Shown here: positions 31,294 to 40,892 of the stretch, piece after piece | How positions within the stretch are numbered: position 1 is the first letter of the stretch | How the letters are laid out: every line of letters starts with the position of its first letter | Assembly (NCBI RefSeq): GCF_000374645.1 | Contig: NZ_KB894807.1 | Span: 1-64,000, forward strand | Direction: 5' to 3' | DNA length: 64,000 nt | Source: Arhodomonas aquaeolei DSM 8974 | Lineage (GTDB): Bacteria > Pseudomonadota > Gammaproteobacteria > Nitrococcales > Nitrococcaceae | Notes under the pieces: model-generated | What the model saw: the letters and a program-made list of their open reading frames with translations, nothing else | The model's database searches: none | What the model was told of the DNA's origin: nothing | Program-made: the position numbers and the translations under genes

Positions 31294-33254
31294 GCGGGGC
31301 TGGAGTCGCGCTCGTCGGTGTCCGCGGCCGCCTCGCCCATGGCGGCGAAGAACGCCTGGACCTGGCGGAAGCTCCGCGTCAGCGGCATCGGCGGGAGGCT
31401 GTCGAGGAACACCCGCCCGTAGCCCTTGGTCACGACGCGGTTGTCGCCGATCACCAACACCCCCTTGTCGGAGGCGTCACGGATGAGGCGGCCCACGCCC
31501 TGGCGCAGGGCAATCACCGCCTGGGGGAGCTGGAAGTGGGCGAAGGGGTTGCCCTCGCCGGCACGCAGCGCCTCGATGCGCGCCTGGGTGACCGGATCGG
31601 AGGGCGAGGCGAAGGGCAGGCGGTCGATGATCACGCAGGACAGCGCCTCGCCACGCACATCCACACCCTCCCAGAAGCTCTGGGTGCCCAGCAGCACCGC
31701 ATCGCCGGCCTCGCGGAAACGCTCCAGCAGCCGCGCCTGGGCCGCCTCGCCCTGGACCAGCAGCGGATGGTCGGTGCGCTCGCGCAGGTACTCGGCGGCC
31801 GCGCGCAGGGCCCGGTGGCTGGTGAACAGCACGAACGCCCGGCCCCGGCTCTCGCGCAGGGTCCACTCCACCATCACCAGGAAGCGCTCGAGGTAGTCCG
31901 GGGCGTTCGGCGGCGGCAGCTTGCCCGGCACGTAGAGCAGCGCGTTGTGCTCGTAGTCGAACGGACTCTCCAGTCGCAGGGTCTGCGGCTCGCCGAGCCC
32001 GAGCCGGGCAATGTAGTGCTCGAAGCGCCCGCCCACCGACAGCGTCGCCGAGGTGAACACCCAGCTCCCCGGGTGCTTGGCCATCTGCTTGCGGAACGTG
32101 CCGGCCACCTCCAGCGGCGTGAGCCGCAGGATGAACGACTGCTGGTGGGTCTCGAACCACTGCACCTGCTCGTCGTCGTCACCGCCTTCGAGGAAGCTCC
32201 CGAGGGCGTCCTGGAGCTCCGCGGCCCGGCGCCACACGCTCTCCACCCCCTTGCCGCGCTGGGCGTGGGGCGCGAGGTGCTCGTGGAGCCCGGCCAGGCG
32301 CTCGCGCACGGTGGCGACCGCGTCGGTGACCGTCTCCTCGCCGGCGATGCCCGCCCAGGGCTCACGCCGGCCGGCGCTGCCGAGGGTGAGGCGGAAGTCC
32401 AGCACCGCCTTCTGCAGCGCTTCGGCGGCATCGGCGATGTCCGTGGCCTCCTTCGCCTCGCGAACCTGCTCCACGCGGGCGTCACGGGCCAGCTCCACGA
32501 GCTGGCGGCTGCTCACGGACAGGCCGAAGAACTGGGCCGCGGTGTCCGGGAGCTGGTGCGCCTCGTCGAGGATCCAGGCGTCGGCGGCGGGGAGCACCTC
32601 GCCGAAGCCGCCGTCGCGGACCGCCCAGTCCGCCATCAGCAGGTGGTGGTTCACCACCACCACGTCCGCCTCCTGGGCCCGGCGGCGTGCCTCCATGAGG
32701 TGGCACTCGGCGTGGAACGGGCACTCCTGGCCGAGGCAGTTGTCCGGCGTGGAGGTCACCTTGCCGAGCAGTCCGCCCTCGATCCCGGCAACCGGCGCCT
32801 CGGCGAGATCGCCGCTGCGGGTCTGGCCGGCCCACTCACGGATGCGCTGGAACCGCGAGGCCTCCTCGCGGGAGTCGAACCGTCCCTCGGCGGCGGCGGC
32901 CTCCATGCGGTAGAGGCAGAGATAGTTGCTGCGGCCCTTGAGCAGCGCGCGGCGCACCGGGTGCTCCAGCGCCCGCGAGACCAGCGGGAGGTCGCGGTGA
33001 TAGAGCTGATCCTGCAGCGTCCGGGTGCCGGTGGAGACGATCACCTTCTGCCCGGAGAGCAACGCCGGGACGAGATAGGCGAAGGTCTTGCCGGTACCCG
33101 TGCCCGCCTCGGCCACGAGCACACCGCCCTCCTCGATCACCCCGCCCACGGCCTCCGCCATGGTCTGCTGCTCGCCGCGGGGCGAGAAGCCGTCGACGGC
33201 CCGGGCGAGCGCGCCGTCACCGCCAAGGGCGTCACGGGCGTGGGCGCCGATCAC
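31290..33254 (-). CDS. yoaA: ATP-dependent DNA helicase YoaA (DinG/XPD family)
   Basis: 654 residues. XPD-like superfamily 2 helicase with an Fe-S cluster: Walker A VAEAGTGTGKTFAY (about 47-60), cluster cysteines in NYLCLYR and NCLGQECPFHAECHL, the DEAH box WILDEAHQLPD, and motif VI QGVGRLIRDASDKG. YoaA helps repair replication damage, in E. coli together with DNA polymerase III chi. Four-base overlaps join it to the TPR gene before and the permease gene after. The start GTG/ATG at 33254 is fixed by that overlap. Confidence 0.93.
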   Translation of the reverse strand: MIGAHARDALGGDGALARAVDGFSPRGEQQTMAEAVGGVIEEGGVLVAEAGTGTGKTFAYLVPALLSGQKVIVSTGTRTLQDQLYHRDLPLVSRALEHPVRRALLKGRSNYLCLYRMEAAAAEGRFDSREEASRFQRIREWAGQTRSGDLAEAPVAGIEGGLLGKVTSTPDNCLGQECPFHAECHLMEARRRAQEADVVVVNHHLLMADWAVRDGGFGEVLPAADAWILDEAHQLPDTAAQFFGLSVSSRQLVELARDARVEQVREAKEATDIADAAEALQKAVLDFRLTLGSAGRREPWAGIAGEETVTDAVATVRERLAGLHEHLAPHAQRGKGVESVWRRAAELQDALGSFLEGGDDDEQVQWFETHQQSFILRLTPLEVAGTFRKQMAKHPGSWVFTSATLSVGGRFEHYIARLGLGEPQTLRLESPFDYEHNALLYVPGKLPPPNAPDYLERFLVMVEWTLRESRGRAFVLFTSHRALRAAAEYLRERTDHPLLVQGEAAQARLLERFREAGDAVLLGTQSFWEGVDVRGEALSCVIIDRLPFASPSDPVTQARIEALRAGEGNPFAHFQLPQAVIALRQGVGRLIRDASDKGVLVIGDNRVVTKGYGRVFLDSLPPMPLTRSFRQVQAFFAAMGEAAADTDERDSSPA

Positions 33255-33739
33255 TGCCCGCCCCCGAGCTCACGGGCCCGCGACGCCGCCTCGCTGGCCC
33301 CTTCGGTGTCGCCGTTCATGCGCCGGCAGGCGGCGATGAGCCGCCAGTTACGAGCCATGAGCCGGCGATCATCGGTGAGCTCACTGGAGCGCCGGGCGAG
33401 CTGGATGGCCTGGTCGCAGCGGTCCTGGCGGTAGCGCACGACGGCGAGGTTCTGCCAGACCGCGGCGTTGTCCGGGGCGAGCCGCACGGCGCGTTCCAGG
33501 ACATCCGCGGCGCGATCGTTGTCGCCGGCGGCGGAGGCGGACGCCGCCTTCGCCACCAGCCCGCGCACCGCCGGGGGCAGGGTCTGGCCGCCGCCGGCGG
33601 GCGGCGGCTGCGCCCGGCGCTGCTCCTTCGGCGGCGGTGCCGGCACGCTCTCGCCCGTGCCGCCGCCCGGCGGCGCGGTGGAACAGGCGGCGAGGAGGAC
33701 GGCCAGGAGGGCGGCCGCGAGGAGCGCTCTTGCGGACAT
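33251..33739 (-). CDS. TPR lipoprotein
   Basis: 162 residues from the ATG at 33739. Lipoprotein signal LLAAALLAVLLAACS with the acylated Cys, a Pro/Gly-rich linker (about 20-55), then two or three tetratricopeptide repeats (NDRAADVLERAVRLAPDNAA, VWQNLAVVRYRQDRCDQAIQ, WRLIAACRRMNGDTEGASEA). Located between mrcB and yoaA; by position it could assist the penicillin-binding protein, as LpoB does, though it is not a LpoB homologue. Confidence 0.85.
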   Translation of the reverse strand: MSARALLAAALLAVLLAACSTAPPGGGTGESVPAPPPKEQRRAQPPPAGGGQTLPPAVRGLVAKAASASAAGDNDRAADVLERAVRLAPDNAAVWQNLAVVRYRQDRCDQAIQLARRSSELTDDRRLMARNWRLIAACRRMNGDTEGASEAASRARELGGGQ

Positions 33740-33768
33740 GTCGGGGTTCTCCCTGCTCGGCGGCGGCG

Positions 33769-36093
33769 TCAGTCGACCAGCCCGCGCAGCCACGCCCCGG
33801 CCCGTTGGACCGCATCGCCGCGGCGCGCGCACGCGGCACGCTCGTCGGGCTCGGCGCCACGCGCGTAGGGCAGTTGCACGGCATCCGGGCAGTCGGCGCT
33901 CGCCAGCCGTCCGGTGTCGGGATCGATCCAGACCTGCTCGATCCCGTCTGGCATGCGCGGGTTCAACGGCTTGTAGGGTAACGCAGCGAAGAGCTCGGCC
34001 CATACCGTGAGTGCGCCGGTGGCCCCGGTCAGGCCGGTCCGCCCGTTGTCGTCCCGCCCCACCCAGACGACGCCGAGGCGGTCGGCGGAGAACCCGGCGA
34101 ACCAGCTGTCACGCAGGTCATCGGTGGTCCCGGTCTTGCCCGCGACGCCCGGGCCGGCGCCGAGCCAGCGCTGCACCCCGCGCCCGGTGCCTTCCCGGAC
34201 CACCCGCTGCATCGCGCGGCGCAGCAGATACATCGGCACGCGCTCGACCGTGCGCTCGACGGTCAGGGGGTAACGGCTGAGGACCGCCCCGTCCCGCGTC
34301 ATCACCGTGCGTACCGCACGCAGCGGGGTCTCGTAGCCACCGGTGGCGATGGTCTCGTAGACCCCGGCCACCTCCAGCGGCGTGTACGACACGGCACCGA
34401 GCAGCAACGAGGGGTAGACGGTGTCCGGCAGCGAGCCGCCGAGGCGCGAGAGCGTGTCCGCGACCGCGCGCAGACCGAGGTTCAGGCCCAGGCGGACGGT
34501 GGGTACGTTGTAGGAATGCGCCAGCGCCGCCCACAGCGGGACGTCCCCGTGGCGCTCGCGGTCGTAGTTGCGCGGCGTCCATGTCTGCCCGTCGGCACCC
34601 TGCACGGTCACCGGGCGGTCGCGGATCACGCTGCCGAGGCCGTATTGCCCCGGGCGCTCCAGCGCTGTCAGGTACACCGCAGGCTTGACCAGCGAGCCGA
34701 TCGGCCGGGCGGCATCGAGGGCGCGGTTGAATCCCGGGAAGCGCGGGTCGCGCCCGCCGACCACTGCCTCCACCTCACCGGTATCCACACCGACCACCAC
34801 GGCCGCGGCCTGGGTATCGTCCTTCCAGTCCCGGGTGCGGCGAATCACCGCCTGCTCGGCGGCGTACTGTACCGACGGCGCCAGGGTGGTGAAGATGCGC
34901 AGGCCGTCGCTGTTGAGATCCTCGCGGCGGTAGTCCCGGGAGAGGTCGCGGCGGACCAGATCCATGAACGCCGGGTAGGCCGTGCGCGCCTCCGGCGGGC
35001 TCTCGTGGACACCGAGCGGTTGTTTGCGTGCCCGGGCGACGGCGTCGGCGTCGGCGAATCCGCCCTCGGCCATCACGTCCAGCACCAGGTCGCGGCGTTT
35101 GCGCGCGCGCTCCGGATGGCGCCGCGGGTCATACCACGACGGTCCCTTCACCATCGCCACGAGCAGCGCCTGCTCGGCGAGGTCGGTGCGCTCCAGCGGC
35201 TTGCCGAAGTAGAACCGGCTCGCCAGGCCGAAACCGTGGATGGCGCGGTCGCCGTCCTGACCCAGATAGACCTCGTTGAGGTAGGTTTCGAGGATCGTAC
35301 GCTTGTCGTAGTGCCATTCCAGCAGCATGGCCATGACGGCCTCGTTGGCCTTGCGCCAGAGGGTACGTTCGTTGCTCAGGAACAGGTTCTTCACCAGCTG
35401 CTGGGTGAGCGTGCTGCCGCCCTGCACGATCTCGCCGGCACGGATGTTGGCGACCGCCGCGCGCAGGATCGCCAGCGGCGAGATGCCGAAGTGCTCGGTG
35501 AAACGCCGGTCCTCCACCGCGAGCAGTGCGGCAACCAGGCTGCGGGGCATGTCCGAGAGCGCCATCGGCTCGCGGTCCGCGCGCTGGCCCGGGTAGACGC
35601 TACCGATGCGTGCCGGGTCCAGCCGGAACAGGTCCAGGGCATTGCCGTCGGCATCGCGCAGCCGGGCGACGCGGCCACCGTCGAAGGTGACACGGATGCG
35701 GCGCTCGCCGGCGCGGCCGTCGGGGAAGCGGAAGGCCCGGCGATGGACCTCGAAGGTCGCACCGTTGCGGCTGTAAGAACCCGGCGTCTTCGGCTCGCGC
35801 ACGCGCTGGTAGTCCGCGGCGGCGAGCTCCCGGGCGAAGGCCTCGGCGTCCAGGGCCCGCCCCTGGTAGAGCTCCAGCGGCCGGGCGTAGACGTCCGCGG
35901 GCAGCGCCCACTGGCGGTTCTCGAACTCCGCCACCACCCGCTGGTTGAGCCACCAGGTCCAGCCCGCGCCGGCCACCACGGCCAGCACCACGGCGAGCAG
36001 CAGGCCACGCCGGAGCAAACGTGCGACCGGGCCACGCTGCCGACCCCGACGACCGTTGCCGCGGCCGCCCTTGCTGCGCTTGCGCGCCGCCAT
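33769..36093 (-). CDS. mrcB: Penicillin-binding protein 1B, bifunctional
   Basis: 774 residues from the ATG at 36093 (MAARKRSKGGRGNGRR). A basic cytosolic tail, one membrane segment (GLLLAVVLAVVAGAGWTWWL), a UB2H-like domain (about 60-150), glycosyltransferase family 51 with VEDRRFTEHFGIS and GGSTLTQQLVKNLFLS, and a transpeptidase domain with SxxK (GSLVKP), SxN (SYN) and KTG (AGKTGTTDD). Polymerises and cross-links peptidoglycan. Starts 2 bases after the dsbB stop. The open frame upstream of 36093 is out of family. Confidence 0.95.
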   Translation of the reverse strand: MAARKRSKGGRGNGRRGRQRGPVARLLRRGLLLAVVLAVVAGAGWTWWLNQRVVAEFENRQWALPADVYARPLELYQGRALDAEAFARELAAADYQRVREPKTPGSYSRNGATFEVHRRAFRFPDGRAGERRIRVTFDGGRVARLRDADGNALDLFRLDPARIGSVYPGQRADREPMALSDMPRSLVAALLAVEDRRFTEHFGISPLAILRAAVANIRAGEIVQGGSTLTQQLVKNLFLSNERTLWRKANEAVMAMLLEWHYDKRTILETYLNEVYLGQDGDRAIHGFGLASRFYFGKPLERTDLAEQALLVAMVKGPSWYDPRRHPERARKRRDLVLDVMAEGGFADADAVARARKQPLGVHESPPEARTAYPAFMDLVRRDLSRDYRREDLNSDGLRIFTTLAPSVQYAAEQAVIRRTRDWKDDTQAAAVVVGVDTGEVEAVVGGRDPRFPGFNRALDAARPIGSLVKPAVYLTALERPGQYGLGSVIRDRPVTVQGADGQTWTPRNYDRERHGDVPLWAALAHSYNVPTVRLGLNLGLRAVADTLSRLGGSLPDTVYPSLLLGAVSYTPLEVAGVYETIATGGYETPLRAVRTVMTRDGAVLSRYPLTVERTVERVPMYLLRRAMQRVVREGTGRGVQRWLGAGPGVAGKTGTTDDLRDSWFAGFSADRLGVVWVGRDDNGRTGLTGATGALTVWAELFAALPYKPLNPRMPDGIEQVWIDPDTGRLASADCPDAVQLPYARGAEPDERAACARRGDAVQRAGAWLRGLVD

Positions 36094-36095
36094 GC

Positions 36096-36599
36096 TCAGC
36101 GCCGGCGTGCCGGCCAGTTGACCAGCACGCCCCCGACCCCGACCAACACGAAGGCGGCCAGCGTCCAGACCGGGATGCTGACCCCGAGGAAGCGGTCCAC
36201 CTGCGCACACTCACCGGAGCCGGTGAGCACCATTTGCAGCGCCTGTGTGAGCGGGAAGGTCTCGAGCATGTAGCCCAACCCGGGACCGCAGGCCGGCACC
36301 TGGTCCGGCGGCAGTGACTGCAGCCAGAGCTGGCGAAGCGCGAGCCCGACGCCCAGCGCCGCGGCCAGCAGCGCGAGCACGGCGTAGACGCGACCGCCCC
36401 AGCGCCGCGGCGCGTGCAGGCCGGCGACGAGCAGCACCAGCCCCAGGGCGACGAAGGCGATGCGCTGGAAGATGCACAGCGGACAGGGCTCCAGGCCCTG
36501 CACGTACTCCAGGTAGACGGCGAAGGCTAGCAGCCCGGCGCAGAACGCGAACCCCACGAGGTTGAGGCCGCGGCGGTGATCGACGAGTGTTGTGGTCAT
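36096..36599 (-). CDS. dsbB: Disulfide bond formation protein DsbB
   Basis: 167 residues from the ATG at 36599 (an ATG 9 bases earlier is equally possible). Four membrane segments with both redox pairs: EPCPLCIFQR in the first loop, and Cys residues in VPACGPGLGY and GSGECAQVD in the second. Reoxidises DsbA using ubiquinone. First gene of the operon dsbB-mrcB-TPR-yoaA-permease, a grouping that puts envelope redox and wall synthesis under one promoter. Confidence 0.94.
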   Translation of the reverse strand: MTTTLVDHRRGLNLVGFAFCAGLLAFAVYLEYVQGLEPCPLCIFQRIAFVALGLVLLVAGLHAPRRWGGRVYAVLALLAAALGVGLALRQLWLQSLPPDQVPACGPGLGYMLETFPLTQALQMVLTGSGECAQVDRFLGVSIPVWTLAAFVLVGVGGVLVNWPARRR

Positions 36600-36752
36600 G
36601 GACGGCAACCGGATCCGACAGTGGTGACGAGGTCCGCATGGTAGCAGACCGCCGCCTCACGACGTTCCTCGGGCGGCCGCCATACGCTAGAGTATGGTTG
36701 CGACGTCGCCCCCCGGCGACAGCCCTCGGACAACACGGCAACGGAGGCGGGC

Positions 36753-39176
36753 ATGATCCCGGTATTCTGGCTCCTGGCGTTCCTGGCACTGCTCGGCACA
36801 CTCGCCTATCGGCGTGCGTCCCTGAGAGCGGCCACGGCGGCCGTCGCCGCCTACCTCGTGGTGTTCACCCTCCTCGGCCGCCACGCACCGGGCTGGGACG
36901 TCCTCGCGTGGGCCGTGTTCGCGGCGGTGGCGGCGACGCTGAACAGCGTCCGACTACGGCGGCGGCTGATCAGCGAGCCGGCATTCGCGCGGGCGGCCAC
37001 CGCGATGCCGACGATCTCCGAGACCGAGCGCATCGCGCTGGATGCGGGCACGGTATGGTGGGACGCGGTGCTGTTCACCGGCAGGCCGGACTGGGACCGC
37101 CTGCTGGACTACCCGGCACCGTCGCTGAGCACCGAGGAGCGGGCGTTCCTCGACGGCCCCTGCGAGACCCTGTGCGCGATGGTGGACGACTGGGAGGTGA
37201 CCCACGAGCGCATGGACCTGCCGCCGCAGACCTGGGCATACATCCGCGAGCAGGGCTTTTTCGGGCTCATCATCCCCCGCGCCTACGGCGGCAAGGGCTT
37301 CTCCGCCCAGGCCCACTCGGCGGTCGCCATGAAGCTCGCCAGCCGCAGCGGCGACCTGGGCTCCACGGTGATGGTGCCGAACTCCCTCGGTCCCGCCGAG
37401 CTGCTGCTGCGCTACGGCAGCGACACCCAGCGCGATTACTACCTGCCGCGGCTCGCCCGCGGCGAGGAGATCCCCTGCTTCGCCCTGACCGGGCCGCTCG
37501 CCGGCTCCGACGCCGGCGCCATCCCCGATACCGGCGTGGTCTGCCACGGCGAAGTCAACGGCGAGCAGGTGCTCGGCCTGCGCCTCAACTGGGAGAAGCG
37601 CTACATCACCCTCGGCCCGGTGGCGACCCTGCTGGGCCTGGCCTTCCGGGCCCGCGACCCCGAGGGCCTGCTCGGCGCGCCCGGCGAGCTCGGCATCACC
37701 CTGGCACTGATCCCCACGGACACCCCCGGGGTGGAGATCGGCCGGCGCCACTTCCCGCTGAACGCGGCGTTCATGAACGGACCCAACCGCGGCCACGACG
37801 TGTTCATCCCGCTGGGACAGGTGATCGGCGGGCGTGAGGGCATCGGCGAGGGCTGGCGCATGCTGATGAACTGCCTCTCCGTGGGGCGCTCCATCAGCCT
37901 GCCGTCGGCGGGCACCGCGCAGGCGCGCATGGCCGCGTGGACCACCGGTGCCTATGCCCGGGTGCGCGTACAGTTCGGTCTGCCCATCGGCGAGTTCGAG
38001 GGCGTTCAGGAGGCGCTCGCACGGATCACCGGCAACGCCTACCTCACTGAGGCCGCCCGCGCCCTGACCGCCACCGCGGTGGACCAGGGCGAGGCGCCGG
38101 CGGTGCTCTCGGCAGTGGTGAAGTACCACCTCACCGAGCGCGCCCGGGCCTCGGTCACCGACGCCATGGACGTCCACGGCGGCAAGGGGATCTGCCTCGG
38201 CCCGAACAACTACCTCGGCCGCGCCTGGCAGACCGCGCCCATCCCCATCACCGTGGAGGGCAGCAACATCCTCACGCGCAACATGATGATCTTCGGCCAG
38301 GGCGCGATCCGCTGCCATCCCCACGTCCTCGCCGAGATGCGCGCGCTGCACGACGGCGACCGCGCGGGCTTCGACCGCGAGCTCTTCGCCCACGCCGGCT
38401 TCACCCTGTCCAACGCCGCACGCTCGCTGATCCTCGGGCTCACCGGCGCCCGCATCGCCGGGACCCCGGAGAGCGCCGAGACCACCCGCGACGAGTTCCG
38501 CGCCCTGTCCCGCTACGCCGCCGCCTTCGCCCTGTGCGCGGACGCCGCCATGCTCTCGCTGGGGGGCACACTCAAGCGCCGCGAGCGGCTTTCGGCGCGG
38601 CTCGGCGACGTGCTCTCGCTGCTCTACCTGGGCTCGGCGACCCTCAAGCACTTCCACGACGACGGCTCGCACCGCAGCGACCTGCCGGTGGTCCGGTGGG
38701 TCATGGCGGAGACCCTGGCGCTGATCGAAGCCCGCCTGGACGCGGTGATCGCCAACCTCCCCGCTCGGCCGCTCGCCTGGCTACTGCGGGGACTGCTCTT
38801 CCCGCTGGGCCGACGTCGGCGCGGGCCGGACGACGCCCTGGGGCGTACTGTGGCCGCGGTGCCGATGCAGCCCGGCGGCGCGCGGGACCGCCTGCTCCGC
38901 GGCATCTACCGCAGTGCCGACCCCGGCGAGGCCACCGGCGCGCTGGAGGACGCCCTGCAGCGCACGGTGGCGGCCGCGCCGCTGGAGCGGCGACTGCACG
39001 ACGCCCTGCGCGCCGGGACCCTCAGGGTCGACACGGACGGCGACGATATCGCCGCGGCACGGGCCGCGGGACTGGTGGACGACGCCGAGGCAGAGAAGCT
39101 GAGAACCGCCCGGCGGGCCCGCCGGACGGTGATCGACGTGGACGACTTCGATCCCGGGGCGTTAGGGAAACGCTGA
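36753..39176 (+). CDS. fadE: Acyl-CoA dehydrogenase, FadE type
   Basis: 807 residues, the length of E. coli FadE (814). Two N-terminal hydrophobic segments (VFWLLAFLALLGTLAYRRAS, AVAAYLVVFTLLG) anchor it to the membrane. The dehydrogenase domain has CFALTGPLAGSDAGAIPDTG, RLNWEKRYITLGPVA, VGRSISLPSAGTAQAR and MDVHGGKGICLGPNNYLG, followed by the DUF1974 C-terminal domain. It performs the first oxidation of beta-oxidation. Divergent from dsbB with 150 bases between; a strong hairpin (39210-39236) follows. Confidence 0.95.
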   Translation: MIPVFWLLAFLALLGTLAYRRASLRAATAAVAAYLVVFTLLGRHAPGWDVLAWAVFAAVAATLNSVRLRRRLISEPAFARAATAMPTISETERIALDAGTVWWDAVLFTGRPDWDRLLDYPAPSLSTEERAFLDGPCETLCAMVDDWEVTHERMDLPPQTWAYIREQGFFGLIIPRAYGGKGFSAQAHSAVAMKLASRSGDLGSTVMVPNSLGPAELLLRYGSDTQRDYYLPRLARGEEIPCFALTGPLAGSDAGAIPDTGVVCHGEVNGEQVLGLRLNWEKRYITLGPVATLLGLAFRARDPEGLLGAPGELGITLALIPTDTPGVEIGRRHFPLNAAFMNGPNRGHDVFIPLGQVIGGREGIGEGWRMLMNCLSVGRSISLPSAGTAQARMAAWTTGAYARVRVQFGLPIGEFEGVQEALARITGNAYLTEAARALTATAVDQGEAPAVLSAVVKYHLTERARASVTDAMDVHGGKGICLGPNNYLGRAWQTAPIPITVEGSNILTRNMMIFGQGAIRCHPHVLAEMRALHDGDRAGFDRELFAHAGFTLSNAARSLILGLTGARIAGTPESAETTRDEFRALSRYAAAFALCADAAMLSLGGTLKRRERLSARLGDVLSLLYLGSATLKHFHDDGSHRSDLPVVRWVMAETLALIEARLDAVIANLPARPLAWLLRGLLFPLGRRRRGPDDALGRTVAAVPMQPGGARDRLLRGIYRSADPGEATGALEDALQRTVAAAPLERRLHDALRAGTLRVDTDGDDIAAARAAGLVDDAEAEKLRTARRARRTVIDVDDFDPGALGKR

Positions 39177-39209
39177 ACCGTTCCCGCGTGCCCGACGGCA
39201 TCAGTCGGT

Positions 39210-39236
39210 GCAGGGGCGGCCGGCGGCCGCCCCTGC
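39210..39236. terminator. Bidirectional hairpin between fadE and the Spy-like gene
   Basis: GCAGGGGCGGCC and GGCCGCCCCTGC with a three-base loop, between two convergent genes. No T-run on either side; placement suggests a shared 3' end signal. Confidence 0.5.
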
Positions 39237-39239
39237 GGC

Positions 39240-39893
39240 TCACCAGCCGCCGTGCATCCCGCCCCAGGGCATCGGGGCCTCGCGCAGCTGCTCGCGCTGC
39301 TCGTCGGTGAGCAGGCCGGTGAGCTCGTTGCGCAGGCGCACCGCCTGGGCGATCTGCTCGCCCTGGAGATCGGCCATCTGGTCGTGGAGATCACGGATCC
39401 GGGCGGGATCGGGCTTGTCCCCGGCCATTGCGGCGCGGAACTCGTCCATCAGCGTGCCCATCTTCGCCATCCGCTCGTAGGCGGCCTCCCGGTAGGTACG
39501 GCGCAGCTCGAGCATACGCTCGCGCTGCTCGTCGCTGAGGTCCAGGGCCTGCAGCCAGTAGCCCATGCCACCGGCCATGCCGCCACCGCCCATCATCGGG
39601 CCGCCGTACATCATACCCATTCCGGCGCCGTAACCGCCCATCATCATGCCCGGGCCGCCGTGCATCATGCCCATGCCGGGGCCATAACCGCCATACGGGG
39701 CGGCACCGCCCATCATGCCGGGACCGTAGCCGGCACCCGGGGCGCCACGCCCGCCCATCATGGAGGGCATACCGCCGGCGCCGTTGTGCCACATGGGCAT
39801 ATCATCGTCAGAGCCGCCGTGGCCGGCGGCAACGCCGGCCACACCGAGGGCCGCGGCCATCGTCACAGCAAGCAGTGGTGTCTTGTATCTCAT
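39240..39893 (-). CDS. Spy/CpxP-like periplasmic protein with Met/Gly-rich repeats
   Basis: 217 residues. Signal peptide LLAVTMAAALGVAGVAAGHG, then a long low-complexity stretch (about 30-110) of GMM, GYGPGM and MMHGGPG repeats with His and Met that could bind Cu(I), then the Spy/CpxP LTxxQ-type helices (LDLSDEQRERMLELRRTYRE, LTDEQREQLREAP). Spy-like proteins act as periplasmic chaperones or heavy-metal sensors. The tail HGGW also carries a potential metal ligand. Followed upstream by the DUF411 gene, likely one metal-response unit. Confidence 0.85.
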   Translation of the reverse strand: MRYKTPLLAVTMAAALGVAGVAAGHGGSDDDMPMWHNGAGGMPSMMGGRGAPGAGYGPGMMGGAAPYGGYGPGMGMMHGGPGMMMGGYGAGMGMMYGGPMMGGGGMAGGMGYWLQALDLSDEQRERMLELRRTYREAAYERMAKMGTLMDEFRAAMAGDKPDPARIRDLHDQMADLQGEQIAQAVRLRNELTGLLTDEQREQLREAPMPWGGMHGGW

Positions 39894-39926
39894 CGGTGTA
39901 TTCCTCCTGAAAACCGAGCCATTCGA

Positions 39927-40412
39927 TCAGCGTTGGCCATGGGTGGCGTACACCCGGGTACCACCCGCCCCGTCGAGCGCCAGTACCTGATAACGCTCGG
40001 AACGGCCGGGCACGTCCATCCCCGGGGCGCTGAGCGGCATCCCCGGGACGGTGAGACCGCGCACGCCGTCGGGCGCGTCCGCCAGGACCCGCCGCACGTC
40101 CCGCGCCGGCACGTGCCCCTCGATCACATAATCGTTGATAAACGCCGTATGGCAAGAGGCCGCCTCCCGGCCGATGCCGGCGGCCTGCTTGATCTCGTAG
40201 AGGCGGGCCTGGGTGACGTCTTTCGCCGCCACCTCGAAGCCCGATTCGCGCATGTGGGTTACCCACGCCTCGCAGCAGCCGCAGGTGGCGGTCTTGTAGA
40301 CGGTGACGGGTGCGGCCACGGCGGCCGAGCTCCCCAGCACCGCGGTGACGAAGGCCATGGCAGACAGCATCCGGCGTGCACGCCCGCGCACCCGTACGAT
40401 TCGATGATTCAT
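39927..40412 (-). CDS. DUF411 periplasmic metal-binding protein
   Basis: 161 residues from the ATG at 40412. Signal peptide ending SSAAVAA, then the DUF411 hallmark VYKTATCGCCEAWVTHM with a CxCC metal site. Further segments (GIGREAASCHTAFINDYVIE, GHVPARDVRRVLADAPDGVR, GLTVPGMPLSAPGMD) follow the family. DUF411 proteins are found with copper resistance genes and are thought to bind copper in the periplasm. The Met-rich Spy-like neighbour supports a copper role. Confidence 0.88.
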   Translation of the reverse strand: MNHRIVRVRGRARRMLSAMAFVTAVLGSSAAVAAPVTVYKTATCGCCEAWVTHMRESGFEVAAKDVTQARLYEIKQAAGIGREAASCHTAFINDYVIEGHVPARDVRRVLADAPDGVRGLTVPGMPLSAPGMDVPGRSERYQVLALDGAGGTRVYATHGQR

Positions 40413-40494
40413 GTTGAAGACTCCGTTTCGATTCGCTGAACGGCGACACCGGCACCTGGAACGGCGGCGACCGGGTCGGATAATCCGGGAGGAA

Positions 40495-40812
40495 TCAGCC
40501 GCGGAGCGCGGGGGGACGGTAGTGGGGATCGGTCCAGGCCGCACGCAGCGCCGGGACCGGCGCCCGGACGGGCGCCACCGCCCGCGCGAACGCCGTCAGG
40601 GCGGAAACGGGGGAACGGGAGATGACCGCGGCCTGCGGGCACGTCGGGCATTGCTCCGGGGCAACGGTCATGCAGCCGCCGGTATCGGCGTCCGCAACGC
40701 TCCGTGCACAGGGCGCCTCGTTGGCGGGCACCCGCACCGACGCGACGCCGACGCCGCCGGAGGCAAGCGCCAGAACGAGCATCACGAGCAGTGAACGCAG
40801 CAGGACGGTCAT
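40495..40812 (-). CDS. Small Cys-rich secreted protein
   Basis: 105 residues from the ATG at 40812. Signal peptide LLVMLVLALASGGVGVASV, then EAPCARSVADADTGGCMTV and EQCPTCPQAAVI with four Cys including CPTC, and a Pro/Arg-rich end DPHYRPPALRG. Not firmly assigned; small DUF2946-like proteins with similar layout occur beside copper genes. It precedes the DUF411 gene on the same strand by 82 bases. Confidence 0.6.
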   Translation of the reverse strand: MTVLLRSLLVMLVLALASGGVGVASVRVPANEAPCARSVADADTGGCMTVAPEQCPTCPQAAVISRSPVSALTAFARAVAPVRAPVPALRAAWTDPHYRPPALRG

Positions 40813-40892
40813 GGCAGCAAGGTTACCACCGGGGACAGGGCGCGCCCATCCCCTCGGCAGCACGACCGGCACCGGCCCGGCAGCCGGCCTGT

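Noticed and set aside
31224-33434. Open frame of 736 codons on the + strand
   Set aside because: Antisense to yoaA, which has all helicase motifs.
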